Positions 55,691 through 64,000 of a stretch of DNA of 64,000 nucleotides are shown one piece after another. Each line of letters starts with the position of its first letter. Position 1 is the stretch's first letter. The position numbers and the translations under genes were made by a program. The notes below the pieces were generated by a model, which saw only the letters and a list, made by a program, of their open reading frames with translations, was not told the origin of the DNA and made no database searches. Source of the DNA: Gallionellales bacterium GWA2_54_124 (GTDB lineage Bacteria > Pseudomonadota > Gammaproteobacteria > Burkholderiales > Gallionellaceae). The stretch spans positions 1 through 64,000 of the forward strand of contig MGWO01000007.1 in assembly GCA_001801025.1 (NCBI GenBank), written 5' to 3'.

Positions 55691-57199
55691 CTAGCCCAGA
55701 AACAGCTTGTAGGCCGGATTGTCGGTTTCGTCGTAATACGGATAACCTAAGGTATCGAGAAATTCGGTGAAGGCTAATTTGTCGTGATCGGGCACCTGCA
55801 TGCCGACCAGCACCCGCCCGTAATCCGCGCCGTGGTTGCGGTAGTGGAACAGGCTGATGTTCCAGTTGTGATTCATGCTGTTCAAAAACTGCATGAGCGC
55901 ACCGGGACGTTCAGGAAATTCGAAACGGAACAGGATTTCGTTCTTTGCATCGGGTGCATGGCCGCCGACCAGATGGCGCAGGTGCAGTTTGGCCATTTCG
56001 TTGTCGGATAAATCCAGCGTCGGCAGCTTGTGGGCTTGCAGCTTTTCCACCAGTTCATTCGTTTCCTGCTGGTTGCGCACCTGTATGCCGACAAAAACCT
56101 GCGCGGCTTTCGGATTGGCGAAGCGGTAGTTGAATTCGGTGATATTGCGTTTGCCCAGTTGCGTGCAAAATTTGCGGAAACTGCCCGGCGTCTCGGGGAT
56201 GGTCACGGCCAGTATGGATTCGCGCTTCTCACCGATGTCGGCGCGTTCAGCAACAAAACGCAACCGGTCAAAATTCATGTTCGCGCCGCAGGCAATCGCC
56301 ACCAGCGCCTCGCCCTTGATGCCTTCGCGTGCGGCATACAGCTTGGCGCCCGCAATCGCCAGTGCGCCCGCAGGTTCCAGAATCGAGCGGGTATCTTCAA
56401 ACACATCTTTTAAGGCCGCGCAGGTCTCATCGGTGTTCACCAGTATGATTTCATCGACCAGTTCTTGGCACAGGCGGAAAGTCTCGATGCCGACCTGCTT
56501 GACGGCCACGCCATCGGCAAACAAGCCGACATGATCGAGGGTGACGCGTTTTTTTGCCTTGAGTGACTGTGACATCGCATCCGAGTCGACCGGTTGCACG
56601 CCGATGATCTTGATGTCGGGACGCAGTGCTTTGACGTAGGCTGCCACGCCGGAAATCAGCCCGCCACCGCCAATCGCGCAGAAAATCGCGTGGATAGGTT
56701 GAGTGCGCTGGCGCAATATTTCCATGCCGATGGTGCCCTGGCCTGCGATGACATCCGGATCGTCATAGGGATGAACGAAAGTCATGCCGTTCTGTTTTTC
56801 CAGTTCCAGCGCGTGCGCGTAGGCATCGGAATACGAATCGCCGAACAAAACGACTTTTGCGCCCCGGTTAGCGACTGCCTGAATCTTGATTTGCGGCGTG
56901 GTGGTGGGCATGACGATCACCGCTTTGCAGCCGAGTTTGTGCGCGGAGAGCGCGACACCTTGCGCGTGATTGCCGGCTGAGGCTGCAATGACGCCTTTTT
57001 TTAGTTGTTCAGCGGTGAGCTGAGCCATCTTGTTGTAAGCGCCGCGCAGCTTGAAGGAAAATACCGGCTGCATGTCTTCGCGCTTGAGCAAGATGGTATT
57101 GCCGGTGCGTGCCGACAGATTTGGTGCGAGCTCCAGCGGGGTTTCAATCGCCACGTCATACACGCGGGCGTTCAGGATGCGTTTTAGATAATTGTTCAT
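55691..57199 (-). CDS. ilvA: Threonine ammonia-lyase, biosynthetic
   Basis: 502 residues from ATG 57199 (MNNYLKRILNARVYD); the frame continues to 57238. The PLP Lys is in PVFSFKLRGAYNKM, with SAGNHAQGVALSAHKL and GGGGLISGVAAYVKAL. Two ACT-like regulatory domains occupy about 325-500 (ILAVTIPETPGSFRKFCTQL, LFRFEFPERPGALMQFLNSM), the layout of the isoleucine-inhibited enzyme. First step of isoleucine synthesis. Confidence 0.96.
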   Translation of the reverse strand: MNNYLKRILNARVYDVAIETPLELAPNLSARTGNTILLKREDMQPVFSFKLRGAYNKMAQLTAEQLKKGVIAASAGNHAQGVALSAHKLGCKAVIVMPTTTPQIKIQAVANRGAKVVLFGDSYSDAYAHALELEKQNGMTFVHPYDDPDVIAGQGTIGMEILRQRTQPIHAIFCAIGGGGLISGVAAYVKALRPDIKIIGVQPVDSDAMSQSLKAKKRVTLDHVGLFADGVAVKQVGIETFRLCQELVDEIILVNTDETCAALKDVFEDTRSILEPAGALAIAGAKLYAAREGIKGEALVAIACGANMNFDRLRFVAERADIGEKRESILAVTIPETPGSFRKFCTQLGKRNITEFNYRFANPKAAQVFVGIQVRNQQETNELVEKLQAHKLPTLDLSDNEMAKLHLRHLVGGHAPDAKNEILFRFEFPERPGALMQFLNSMNHNWNISLFHYRNHGADYGRVLVGMQVPDHDKLAFTEFLDTLGYPYYDETDNPAYKLFLG

Positions 57200-57291
57200 G
57201 TCGTGTTTATTATGCTTTTCAGGCGCGAAGATTAGCATAAAAGCGCGCTTATCTCTTGCGAGCCGGGGTGAAATCGGTTCAAATGCGATGC

Positions 57292-57669
57292 ATGGAAAAA
57301 CAGCATGGCATCATCATACAAACCGAAGTGAAATACCTGCCGGATCAGTCCGATGAAAAGGCGGATCGTTTTGTATTCTCCTACACGATCAGCATCACCA
57401 ATCTGGGGACGGTCGCGGCAAGACTCATCAGTCGTCACTGGGTTATCACCGATGCGTATAACCACGTTCAGGAAGTGCGGGGACAAGGCGTGGTGGGCGA
57501 GCAACCGATGTTGCAGCGAAATCAGAGTTTTGAATACACCAGCGGCACGGTGCTGGCAACGCAGGTTGGCACGATGCGCGGCAGCTATCTGATGCGAGGC
57601 GATGACGGAGAAGATTTTAATGTTGAAATTCCAGAGTTTGTGTTGAGTGTGCCGCGTGTTCTTCATTGA
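57292..57669 (+). CDS. apaG: ApaG family protein
   Basis: 125 residues from ATG 57292, the family length; in-frame alternatives lie at 57283 and 57256. FVFSYTISITNLGTVAARLI, SRHWVITDAYNHVQEVRGQG, VVGEQPMLQRNQSFEYTSG and GTMRGSYLM match ApaG, a fibronectin III-like protein linked to Co2+ and Mg2+ handling in enterobacteria. Overlaps mltA. Confidence 0.95.
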   Translation: MEKQHGIIIQTEVKYLPDQSDEKADRFVFSYTISITNLGTVAARLISRHWVITDAYNHVQEVRGQGVVGEQPMLQRNQSFEYTSGTVLATQVGTMRGSYLMRGDDGEDFNVEIPEFVLSVPRVLH

Positions 57670-58840
57670 TCTTTCTGCGCGTACGCGCGCTGCTGTTGTA
57701 ACGCTGCTGTTGCTGGCAGCCTGTACGGTCACACCCAAACCACCGGTCGTTGTGCCGACCATACCCTCTGTAATTCCGGTGGTCGCAGCGCCTGCGGCGC
57801 CCTTTGCGGTCAGCAAATGGGAGATGCTGCCCGACTGGCTGAAAACCGATTTTCAGCCAAGTTGGACGGCCTTCATGCAAGGCTGTCACGCGCTGAAAAA
57901 CAAGCCGGACTGGCGGGATGTGTGCGGGCGGGCGGGCGAGCTGGTCAAGCCGGATAACGAGACGGTGAGGTTGTTTTTTGAGGATGCTTTCACGCCCTAT
58001 CAGGTGTTCAATCCGGATGGCACTGCGCACGGCTTGATTACCGGTTACTACGAGCCCAGATTGTCCGGCAGTCGCAGCAAGACCGCTCGTTTTAAATATC
58101 CGCTGTATGCCGCGCCTGAAGATTTGTTGACGATCGATCTCTCCGGGGTTTATCCGCAACTCAAAGATCTGCGTCTGCGCGGTCGTCTGGAGGGGCGCCG
58201 CATCGTACCGTATTACAATCGCGCCGGGATAGACGAAGGCCGTGCTCAGGCGCGGGTTTTGTTCTGGGTGGAAAATGCAGTCGATCTGTTCTTTTTGCAA
58301 ATACAGGGGTCGGGGCGCATCGAGCTGGCGGACGGGCATCTAATCAAGGTCGGTTATGCCGACCAGAACGGGCATCCTTATGTTTCCATCGGCAAGAAGC
58401 TGATCGAGGCGGGCGAATTGAGCGCCGATCAGGCGTCCATGCAGGGTATCAAGCACTGGGCCGAGAAAAATCCCGCCAAATTGACGGCATTGCTGGAACA
58501 GAATCCAAGTTACGTCTTTTTCAGGGAGCTGCCGGAAAATTTGTCTGCACCATTAGGTGCGCTTGGTGTGCCGCTGACCGAGCAATACAGTATTGCGATT
58601 GATCCGCGCACCATCCCGCTGGGCGCGCCGGTGTTTTTGTCCACCACCTATCCGAACACCCCTGAGCCTTTGAATCGCCTGATGCTGGCGCAAGATACCG
58701 GCGGCGCGATCAGGGGGGCTGTGCGTGCTGATTTTTTTTGGGGTTTCGGCGATCAGGCAGGCGCACAGGCAGGTCGCATGAAGCAGCGCGGTCAGATGTG
58801 GGTGCTGTTTCCCAAAGGCGCGGAGCCCGTGCTCAACTGA
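57647..58840 (+). CDS. mltA: Membrane-bound lytic murein transglycosylase A
   Basis: 397 residues. A GTG start at 57647, overlapping apaG by 23 bases, is proposed; GTG 57656 is an alternative. The signal peptide VVTLLLLAAC ends in a good lipobox (LAAC), so it is an outer-membrane lipoprotein. MltA features ITGYYEPRLSGSRSK, FFLQIQGSGRIELADGHLI, IDPRTIPLGAPVFLST and the catalytic-Asp region LAQDTGGAIRGAVRADFFWG with GMKQRGQMWVLFP are seen. It cuts peptidoglycan glycan strands. Confidence 0.95.
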   Translation: MCRVFFIDLSARTRAAVVTLLLLAACTVTPKPPVVVPTIPSVIPVVAAPAAPFAVSKWEMLPDWLKTDFQPSWTAFMQGCHALKNKPDWRDVCGRAGELVKPDNETVRLFFEDAFTPYQVFNPDGTAHGLITGYYEPRLSGSRSKTARFKYPLYAAPEDLLTIDLSGVYPQLKDLRLRGRLEGRRIVPYYNRAGIDEGRAQARVLFWVENAVDLFFLQIQGSGRIELADGHLIKVGYADQNGHPYVSIGKKLIEAGELSADQASMQGIKHWAEKNPAKLTALLEQNPSYVFFRELPENLSAPLGALGVPLTEQYSIAIDPRTIPLGAPVFLSTTYPNTPEPLNRLMLAQDTGGAIRGAVRADFFWGFGDQAGAQAGRMKQRGQMWVLFPKGAEPVLN

Positions 58841-59771
58841 CGATGCATTCGCAGTCGTGGCCCTGTTGGCCGGCCTGATGAACCGCCGCATAGGCGCGCT
58901 GGAGCAGGTCCTCTGCCGTTGTTTCCCGTTGCGGAATCAGCGTGATGCCGCCGATGCAGATGGTCAGTATGCCTTCGGGTGAATCGCTGTGCGGGATATT
59001 CAGCGCGCGTATCTGATCGCGAAGTTTAGTCAGATGTTGTTTCATGCCTTCTTCGCTGTCGCCCATCGATGCGATGGCAAACTCATCGTTGTCGTACCGG
59101 GTGACGCAGTCCGAATTGCGCGCAAACGATTTGATGATGCGATCGCCTACCATGCGCAAGCACGCATCGCCGGCAGCGCGCCCGTACCGTTCGTTAAATC
59201 GCTTGAATTGATCAGGATTAACCATCAGTACCGAGAGCAGGCTGTGCGTGCGCTGTGCGGTTTGCAGCATGCCGGCGAGCCGCTCATTAAAATGCAGCCG
59301 ATCGCTGATGTCAGGCACCGGGGCGGTTTGTTGTTTTAGCGCGGCATGCAAATGCAGGTTCGACTGGCGCAAATTTTGCTCTTGTACCACGCGTTCCGTG
59401 ACGTCCTTCTGAATGCCGACGAAATGGGTTAATTCCCCCGCCGGGTCGCGTACCGGAGAAATACTCAGTTCGTTCCAGAACAGGGTGCCGTCGCGGCGAT
59501 AATTGCGCAGGGTTACAAGACAGCTTGCGCCCTGATGGAGCGCCTCGCGCAGTGCGGCGATTTCAGCCTGATCGGTGTCCGTTCCCTGCAGAAATCGCAC
59601 CGGTTTGCCGATCAGTTCTGCGGCGCTATAGCCCGATAATTTCTCAAATCCTGCATTGACATAAATCAGCGGCCAATTGTGTTGCCGCGCATCCGCAATG
59701 GTGATGCCATCGTGCAACTGGTCAACTGCCTGTGCCAGTAAGTCGGGGGAGATGGACTGAGGAAGATTCAT
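58833..59771 (-). CDS. PAS-GGDEF domain protein with degenerate active site
   Basis: 312 residues, soluble. A PAS/PAC unit (about 15-135; ITIADARQHNWPLIYVNAGF, NYRRDGTLFWNELSISPVRD) of the LOV-like pattern is followed by a GGDEF domain (about 150-310). The signature is RYDNDEFAI, so the GG pair is replaced by DN, which should abolish diguanylate cyclase activity. The inhibitory-site RxxD (RNSD) sits at the canonical distance. LOV photochemistry would need a Cys in the NCRFLQG-like motif; here the motif is KPVRFLQGTDTD without it. Converges with mltA, eight bases overlapping. Confidence 0.88.
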   Translation of the reverse strand: MNLPQSISPDLLAQAVDQLHDGITIADARQHNWPLIYVNAGFEKLSGYSAAELIGKPVRFLQGTDTDQAEIAALREALHQGASCLVTLRNYRRDGTLFWNELSISPVRDPAGELTHFVGIQKDVTERVVQEQNLRQSNLHLHAALKQQTAPVPDISDRLHFNERLAGMLQTAQRTHSLLSVLMVNPDQFKRFNERYGRAAGDACLRMVGDRIIKSFARNSDCVTRYDNDEFAIASMGDSEEGMKQHLTKLRDQIRALNIPHSDSPEGILTICIGGITLIPQRETTAEDLLQRAYAAVHQAGQQGHDCECIVS

Positions 59772-59780
59772 GCTGCGGCT

Positions 59781-60464
59781 CTATTTTTTGGCGGCCTCGT
59801 TCAAATGTTTTTCCAGTTCTTCGGCGGGCAGGTATCCCGGCACCTGTGTGCCGTCAGCAAAAATCAGGTTAGGCGTGCCGTTGACCTGTTTTTCGCGGCC
59901 AAACGCGGTGACCTTGTCGGTGGGCGTTTTGCAGGTGATGCTCGCTGCCGCCACGCCTTTTAGCATCAAATCATCCCAGGTTTTGGCAGGATCTTTCGAA
60001 CAACGTACATTGCGTACAATTTCCTCCGAGCCCGGGAAGATCGGATACAAGAACATATACAGCGTGACGTCACTGACTTTGGAGAGTTCCTTTTCCAGCT
60101 TCTTGCAATAGCCGCATTGCGGATCGGTGAAATACGCCAGTTTGCGTTTGCCGTTGCCTTTGATTTTCTTAATAGCCAGTTCCAGCGGAAGCTTGTCGAA
60201 GTTAAACAACTGGCGGCGACGCTGTTCTGTTAAATCGGTGCGGTTCTTAACATCAAAGATGCTGCCATCGATCAGGTAGAGGCCGAGTTCATCGGTATAC
60301 AACACCTTGTCGCCGACCATGATTTCGTAAAGTCCCGCGTAAGGGGTTTTGACGATGTGTTCCAGCTTGCCGACTTTCCCTTGCAGGGACTGGCGGATTT
60401 CCGCCTCACCGGCATGTGCGGGAAAGGTGGCGAGCAATAAGAGTAGTGACAGTATTTTATTCAT
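59781..60464 (-). CDS. dsbC: Thiol:disulfide interchange protein DsbC
   Basis: 227 residues. A cleavable signal peptide (LSLLLLLATFPAHA) sends it to the periplasm. The N-terminal dimerisation domain is followed by the thioredoxin-like domain with active site FTDPQCGYCKKLEKEL and the cis-Pro region VNGTPNLIFADGTQVPGYLP. It isomerises wrong disulfides. A second Cys pair (RCSKD, SITC) is typical. Directly after the UbiH-like gene. Confidence 0.95.
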   Translation of the reverse strand: MNKILSLLLLLATFPAHAGEAEIRQSLQGKVGKLEHIVKTPYAGLYEIMVGDKVLYTDELGLYLIDGSIFDVKNRTDLTEQRRRQLFNFDKLPLELAIKKIKGNGKRKLAYFTDPQCGYCKKLEKELSKVSDVTLYMFLYPIFPGSEEIVRNVRCSKDPAKTWDDLMLKGVAAASITCKTPTDKVTAFGREKQVNGTPNLIFADGTQVPGYLPAEELEKHLNEAAKK

Positions 60465-60477
60465 ATTATTTAATAGG

Positions 60478-61656
60478 TTAGTTAAATGCGTGCCGCATCA
60501 GGGCTTTTTTCAGAGGAACGAGATGATTCGTGGCATTTAAACCTGTGTTGCGTAAGGTGCGCAGCAGCGGGTCGTCGTTGCAAAACAGATTTTTAAGTGC
60601 ATAAGTGGTGCCCTGCATCGTCGCGATGTCTTCGCGTCGTTTGCGATCATAGCGGCGCAGCAGTTGTGCATCGCCGCAGTCAGCACAGCCGCCGCGATTG
60701 ATCAGGAGGTCTGCCAGCTGGCGCGCATCGCGAAAACCGGTATTAACGCCTTGTCCTGCCAGTGGATGCATATTGTGTGCGGCGTCTCCTATCAGTGCCA
60801 CACGTGGCGCGCTGATATGCGGCAGCGTCAGCAGTCTGAGCGGAAACGCCGCGGCAGCGGTGACAACGGTGAGTTTGCCTAAGGTGTGTTGAGAGGCTAT
60901 CTCGACATGTGTGCAGAGCGCTTCGCTGGTGAGCGCTGTCAGCTGGGCCGATTTCTCGGGTGTCACCGACCATACCATTGAGACCTGGTTGCCCGGCAGC
61001 GGCAGCAACGCTAAGATGCCGTCAGGTGCAAACCACTGGTGGGCAATGCACCGATGCGGCAATTCGCAACTGAAATTGGCAACCACGCCGTGATGCTGAT
61101 AATCGACGGGGGCAGCAGTGATGCCCGCCTGATTTCGCACCCAGGAATTGCGTCCGTCTGCCCCGACAAAAAGGCCTGCGCTTAAGGTTGTGCCGTCTTC
61201 AAGGGTGAGTTGGGCGGCATCTTGTGCGAAGGTGAGCGCAGCGCAACGCGCCGGGTGAATAAAATCCAGATTGTCCTGCGTCTGCAAAACCTGCCAAAGC
61301 GCGTGTTGCAGGTGGCGATTTTCCAGGATGCAGGCAAGTTCCGTCACGCCCATCTGATAGGCGGAAAATTCCAGTTTTGAGTCGATGTCGCCAAACACCC
61401 GCATTTCTTCAACGGGTTGGATGCGTGCACTATCCAGAAGTGACCATGCGCCGGAGTGCTCGAGAAACGTGCGGCTGCCCGGGCTGATCGCGTAAATCCG
61501 GCTGTCCCAGTCGTCGGTTGCCATCGTCGTATCAGGCGGCATGCCCGCTTCGACCAGTGCCAGCGTAAGGTCGCTGTCCTTCAATGCAGCCGCCAGACTG
61601 GCACCCACCAGTCCGCCGCCAACGATTACCACATCGTATTTTTTCGAGGTTTTCAT
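60478..61656 (-). CDS. UbiH/COQ6-family FAD-dependent hydroxylase
   Basis: 392 residues. The FAD fingerprint VVIVGGGLVGASLAAALK, the middle motif SAGLFVGADGRNS and RVALIGDAAHNMHPLAGQG with NTGFRDARQLADL are those of ubiquinone-ring monooxygenases (UbiH, UbiF, UbiI, UbiM). Which ring position it hydroxylates cannot be told from motifs. Divergent from dusB, upstream of dsbC. Confidence 0.9.
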   Translation of the reverse strand: MKTSKKYDVVIVGGGLVGASLAAALKDSDLTLALVEAGMPPDTTMATDDWDSRIYAISPGSRTFLEHSGAWSLLDSARIQPVEEMRVFGDIDSKLEFSAYQMGVTELACILENRHLQHALWQVLQTQDNLDFIHPARCAALTFAQDAAQLTLEDGTTLSAGLFVGADGRNSWVRNQAGITAAPVDYQHHGVVANFSCELPHRCIAHQWFAPDGILALLPLPGNQVSMVWSVTPEKSAQLTALTSEALCTHVEIASQHTLGKLTVVTAAAAFPLRLLTLPHISAPRVALIGDAAHNMHPLAGQGVNTGFRDARQLADLLINRGGCADCGDAQLLRRYDRKRREDIATMQGTTYALKNLFCNDDPLLRTLRNTGLNATNHLVPLKKALMRHAFN

Positions 61657-61677
61657 AGGGTCGAATCATAGCGATAT

Positions 61678-61706
61678 TTTCCATGCTTGTCCGCTTGCTT
61701 TATAAT
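61678..61706 (+). promoter_or_regulatory. Candidate promoter of dusB-fis
   Basis: TTTCCA at 61678-61683 and a perfect TATAAT at 61701-61706, spaced 17 bases, 26 bases before the dusB ATG. Confidence 0.6.
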
Positions 61707-61731
61707 CCGCAACCCACTTGGAAATATATCA

Positions 61732-62754
61732 ATGCGCATCGGTCCTTACGAACTCAAAAACAACCTCATCGTTGCCCCTATGGCAGGGGTCACTGACAGG
61801 CCGTTTCGCATGCTGTGCAAGCGCATGGGGGCGGGCATGGCTGTGAGCGAGATGGTCGCGTCAAACTCCCTGTTGTATGGCTCTGAGAAGACGAAGCGCC
61901 GCGCCAATCATGAGGGTGAGGTCGATCCCATCTCGGTGCAGATCGTCGGTGCGGATCCGAAAATGCTGGCGGAAGCCGCGAAATACAACGTGGATCACGG
62001 CGCGCAAATCATCGATATCAACATGGGCTGTCCTGCCAAAAAAATCTGCAACGTGATGGCAGGATCGGCTTTGCTGCAAAATGAGCCGCTGGTCGCGAAA
62101 CTGCTCGAAGCGGTCGTGGGTGCAGTCAATGCGCCGGTGACGCTGAAAATTCGCACCGGCTGGGACACGCATAACCGTAACGCGGTGCGCATCGCACAAA
62201 TCGCGGAAGCGTCAGGGATACAGGCGTTGGCGATACACGGGCGCACCCGTGCCTGCGCCTATACCGGGGACGCCGAGTACGACACAATACGTGCGGTGAA
62301 GGCCAGTGTGGCTATTCCTATCATCGCCAACGGTGACATCACTACGCCTGAGAAGGCGCGTTATGTGTTGCAATATTCGGGGGCGGATGCGGTGATGATC
62401 GGCCGTGCAGCGCAGGGGCGTCCCTGGCTGTTCCGAGAAATTGAACATTTTTTACAGACCGGCGAGCATATGCCTTCGCCTGATGTATCGGAAATCCATC
62501 GCGTACTGCTGGCGCATGTGGTTGAATTGTATAATTTTTATGGCGAACATACCGGGCTGCGCATCGCGCGCAAGCATATCTCCTGGTACACGAAGGGATT
62601 GGCGGGATCAGCGCATTTTCGCCATCAGATGAATCGGCTGGAGAGCGTGGCCGAGCAGCACGCGGCAGTTGACGAATTTTTTGCGGAGCAGGCAGCGCGC
62701 GGATTGCAGTTGCGCTATCTTGATAATGTGGGTCTGGAAGGGTTGGCGGCATGA
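61732..62754 (+). CDS. dusB: tRNA-dihydrouridine synthase B
   Basis: 340 residues from ATG 61732 (MRIGPYELKNNLIVAPMAGV); the frame to 61687 lies across the promoter. The FMN barrel has APMAGVTDRPFR, DINMGCPAKKICN with the catalytic Cys in the usual place, KIRTGWD, HGRTRACAYTGDA and MIGRAAQGRPWLF. It reduces uridines in the tRNA D loop. Overlaps fis by four bases (ATGA), the ancient dusB-fis operon. Confidence 0.97.
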   Translation: MRIGPYELKNNLIVAPMAGVTDRPFRMLCKRMGAGMAVSEMVASNSLLYGSEKTKRRANHEGEVDPISVQIVGADPKMLAEAAKYNVDHGAQIIDINMGCPAKKICNVMAGSALLQNEPLVAKLLEAVVGAVNAPVTLKIRTGWDTHNRNAVRIAQIAEASGIQALAIHGRTRACAYTGDAEYDTIRAVKASVAIPIIANGDITTPEKARYVLQYSGADAVMIGRAAQGRPWLFREIEHFLQTGEHMPSPDVSEIHRVLLAHVVELYNFYGEHTGLRIARKHISWYTKGLAGSAHFRHQMNRLESVAEQHAAVDEFFAEQAARGLQLRYLDNVGLEGLAA

Positions 62755-62996
62755 GCGCAATTAACGAAAACGAGATGGCGCGCTATGTGCGGCAGGCGCT
62801 GACTGAATACTTCAGCGATCTCGACGGCGAGGAGCCCGGTTGCGATGTCTACGACATGGTGATGAACTGTGTCGAAAAACCGCTGGTTGAAATGGTGCTG
62901 GCGCAGGTCGGCGGCAATCAGTCTCAGGCCGCTGCAATGCTGGGCATCAATCGCAATACATTGCGCAAGAAAATGACACTGCACGGCATTGAATAA
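62751..62996 (+). CDS. fis: DNA-binding protein Fis
   Basis: 81 residues, shorter than E. coli Fis (98) but the typical betaproteobacterial size. The HTH at the end reads GGNQSQAAAMLGINRNTLRK; the N-terminal dimer region includes YDMVMNCVEKPLVEMVLAQV. A nucleoid-associated regulator. Preceded by dusB with an ATGA overlap and followed by purH. Confidence 0.96.
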   Translation: MSAINENEMARYVRQALTEYFSDLDGEEPGCDVYDMVMNCVEKPLVEMVLAQVGGNQSQAAAMLGINRNTLRKKMTLHGIE

Positions 62997-63069
62997 AAAC
63001 AGGATTTAGGGTTGAGGATTCACCACTCGCCACTCACGATTTACCAAATTTATATTAACTGGAACCATC

Positions 63070-64000
63070 ATGGCAACGATCAAACAGGCACTCATCAGCG
63101 TATCGGACAAGTCCGGCGTACTCGAATTCGCAAGAGGTTTAGATGCGCTCGGCGTTAAAATTCTCTCGACCGGCGGCACGGCCAAACTGTTCGCAGACAA
63201 CGGCATTCCGGTCACGGAAGTGGCCGATTACACGGGTTTTCCGGAAATGCTGGACGGTCGCGTCAAGACGCTGCAACCTAAGGTTCACGCAGGTATTCTG
63301 GCGCGTCGCGATCTGCCGGAACACGTCGCAACATTGGCCGCCCACAACATTCCTACGATCGACCTCGTTGTGGTGAATCTGTACCCGTTCGCGGCCACCA
63401 TCGCAAAACCTGATTGTTCGCTGGAAGATGCGATTGAAAACATCGACATCGGCGGCCCGACGATGGTACGCGCCGCAGCCAAGAATCACGGTCACGTTGC
63501 CATTGTTACCGACCCATCGGATTACACCTCGGTGCTGGCAGAAATGCAGACCAACGACGGCACCGTGTCGGATGCGACGCGCTTCGATCTGATGAAAAAG
63601 GCCTTCTCGCATACGGCCGCGTACGATTCGGCGATCAGCAACTACCTGACCACGATCGGCAGCAACGGCAGCAAATCCGAATTCCCGGATCAGATCAATT
63701 TCAATTTCGCCAAGGTGCAGGATATGCGCTATGGCGAGAATCCACATCAGAATGCGGCTTTCTATCGCGAACTTAACCCGGTTGCCGGCAGTATCGCCAA
63801 CTACACTCAGGTGCAGGGCAAAGAGCTTTCCTACAACAACATTGGTGACGCGGACGCAACGTGGGAGCTGGTCAAAACTTTCGATCAGTGCGCCTGCGTG
63901 ATCGTCAAGCACGCGAATCCCTGCGGTGTGGCGATTGCAGACACCCCGCTCAACGCTTACAAGCTGGCTTATGCGACTGATACGACTTCCGCGTTTGGCG
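63070..64000 (+). CDS. purH: Bifunctional purine biosynthesis protein PurH (partial)
   Basis: The first 310 codons; the gene runs past the right edge. The N-terminal IMP cyclohydrolase domain (about 1-150) has [29 protein letters not shown] and [20 protein letters not shown]. The AICAR transformylase domain begins about residue 200 with [14 protein letters not shown] and the catalytic Lys-His pair in [13 protein letters not shown]. It makes the last two steps of IMP synthesis. Separated from fis by a 73-base gap holding a degenerate intergenic repeat. Confidence 0.97.
   Translation, partial: MATIKQALISVSDKSGVLEFARGLDALGVKILSTGGTAKLFADNGIPVTEVADYTGFPEMLDGRVKTLQPKVHAGILARRDLPEHVATLAAHNIPTIDLVVVNLYPFAATIAKPDCSLEDAIENIDIGGPTMVRAAAKNHGHVAIVTDPSDYTSVLAEMQTNDGTVSDATRFDLMKKAFSHTAAYDSAISNYLTTIGSNGSKSEFPDQINFNFAKVQDMRYGENPHQNAAFYRELNPVAGSIANYTQVQGKELSYNNIGDADATWELVKTFDQCACVIVKHANPCGVAIADTPLNAYKLAYATDTTSAFG

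Noticed and set aside
63139-63912. 257-codon minus-strand frame
   Set aside because: Antisense shadow of purH.

Overview
The window reads as chromosomal DNA of a betaproteobacterium, most likely an autotrophic member of the Nitrosomonadales (Gallionellaceae-like). This is inferred from gene content and order, not from a database search. The clues are betaproteobacterial housekeeping blocks (rpsP-rimM-trmD-rplS, nadD-rsfS-rlmH-maf-rng, dapF-DUF484-xerC, yggS-proC-yggT-yggU facing pilT-pilU, dusB-fis-purH). A CbbY-type phosphatase next to rpe and gph, and an exported delta-class carbonic anhydrase, point to CO2 fixation through RuBisCO.

Layout. 1-3.2 kb is the end of a chemosensory cluster: the tail of one chemoreceptor, a protein with three CheW domains, a single-CheW protein and a short chemoreceptor. 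3.2-6.8 kb is a disturbed, more AT-rich stretch: a palindrome, a frameshifted PilZ-like gene, a two-component pair (soluble PAS histidine kinase and an excisionase-type HTH fused to a receiver domain) and an IS3-type transposase remnant, ending at a tRNA-Arg(CCG) gene with its own terminator. 6.9-12.1 kb holds a NodIJ-type ABC exporter, a hydrolase, a thin [2Fe-2S] ferredoxin, a VanZ protein, XerD and an O6-alkylguanine-DNA repair protein. 12.2-19.3 kb is a second sensory cluster: two large chemoreceptors divergent from a three-PAS NarL-type kinase/regulator pair.

19.4-25.6 kb carries ribosomal protein and tRNA modification genes, a CcsA/YpjD-like membrane protein and ffh, which is preceded by a six-fold 43-44 bp tandem repeat, then cbbY and rpe. 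25.6-31.5 kb carries a small lipoprotein gene, gph and the tryptophan genes trpE, trpG and trpD, with an unrelated FAD oxidoreductase between trpE and trpG. Directly before trpE is a 14-codon leader peptide with two Trp codons, and its early codons are complementary to the trpE ribosome binding site; this is the most interesting regulatory signal in the window. trpC is not present; a cluster of direct and inverted repeats follows trpD.

31.8-47.4 kb contains htpG, an M18 aminopeptidase, an epimerase-like protein, a [2Fe-2S] flavin reductase, RlmI-type methyltransferase, xerC, DUF484, dapF, tag, a CoA-binding protein, pilU, pilT, yggS, proC, yggT, yggU and the carbonic anhydrase. 47.4-57.2 kb is a long minus-strand run from ilvA and the folate cyclo-ligase gene through aceE, aceF, nadD, rsfS, rlmH, maf and rng; no lpd follows aceF. 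57.2-64 kb has apaG, mltA, a PAS-GGDEF protein with a degenerate active site, dsbC, a UbiH-family hydroxylase, dusB, fis and the start of purH.
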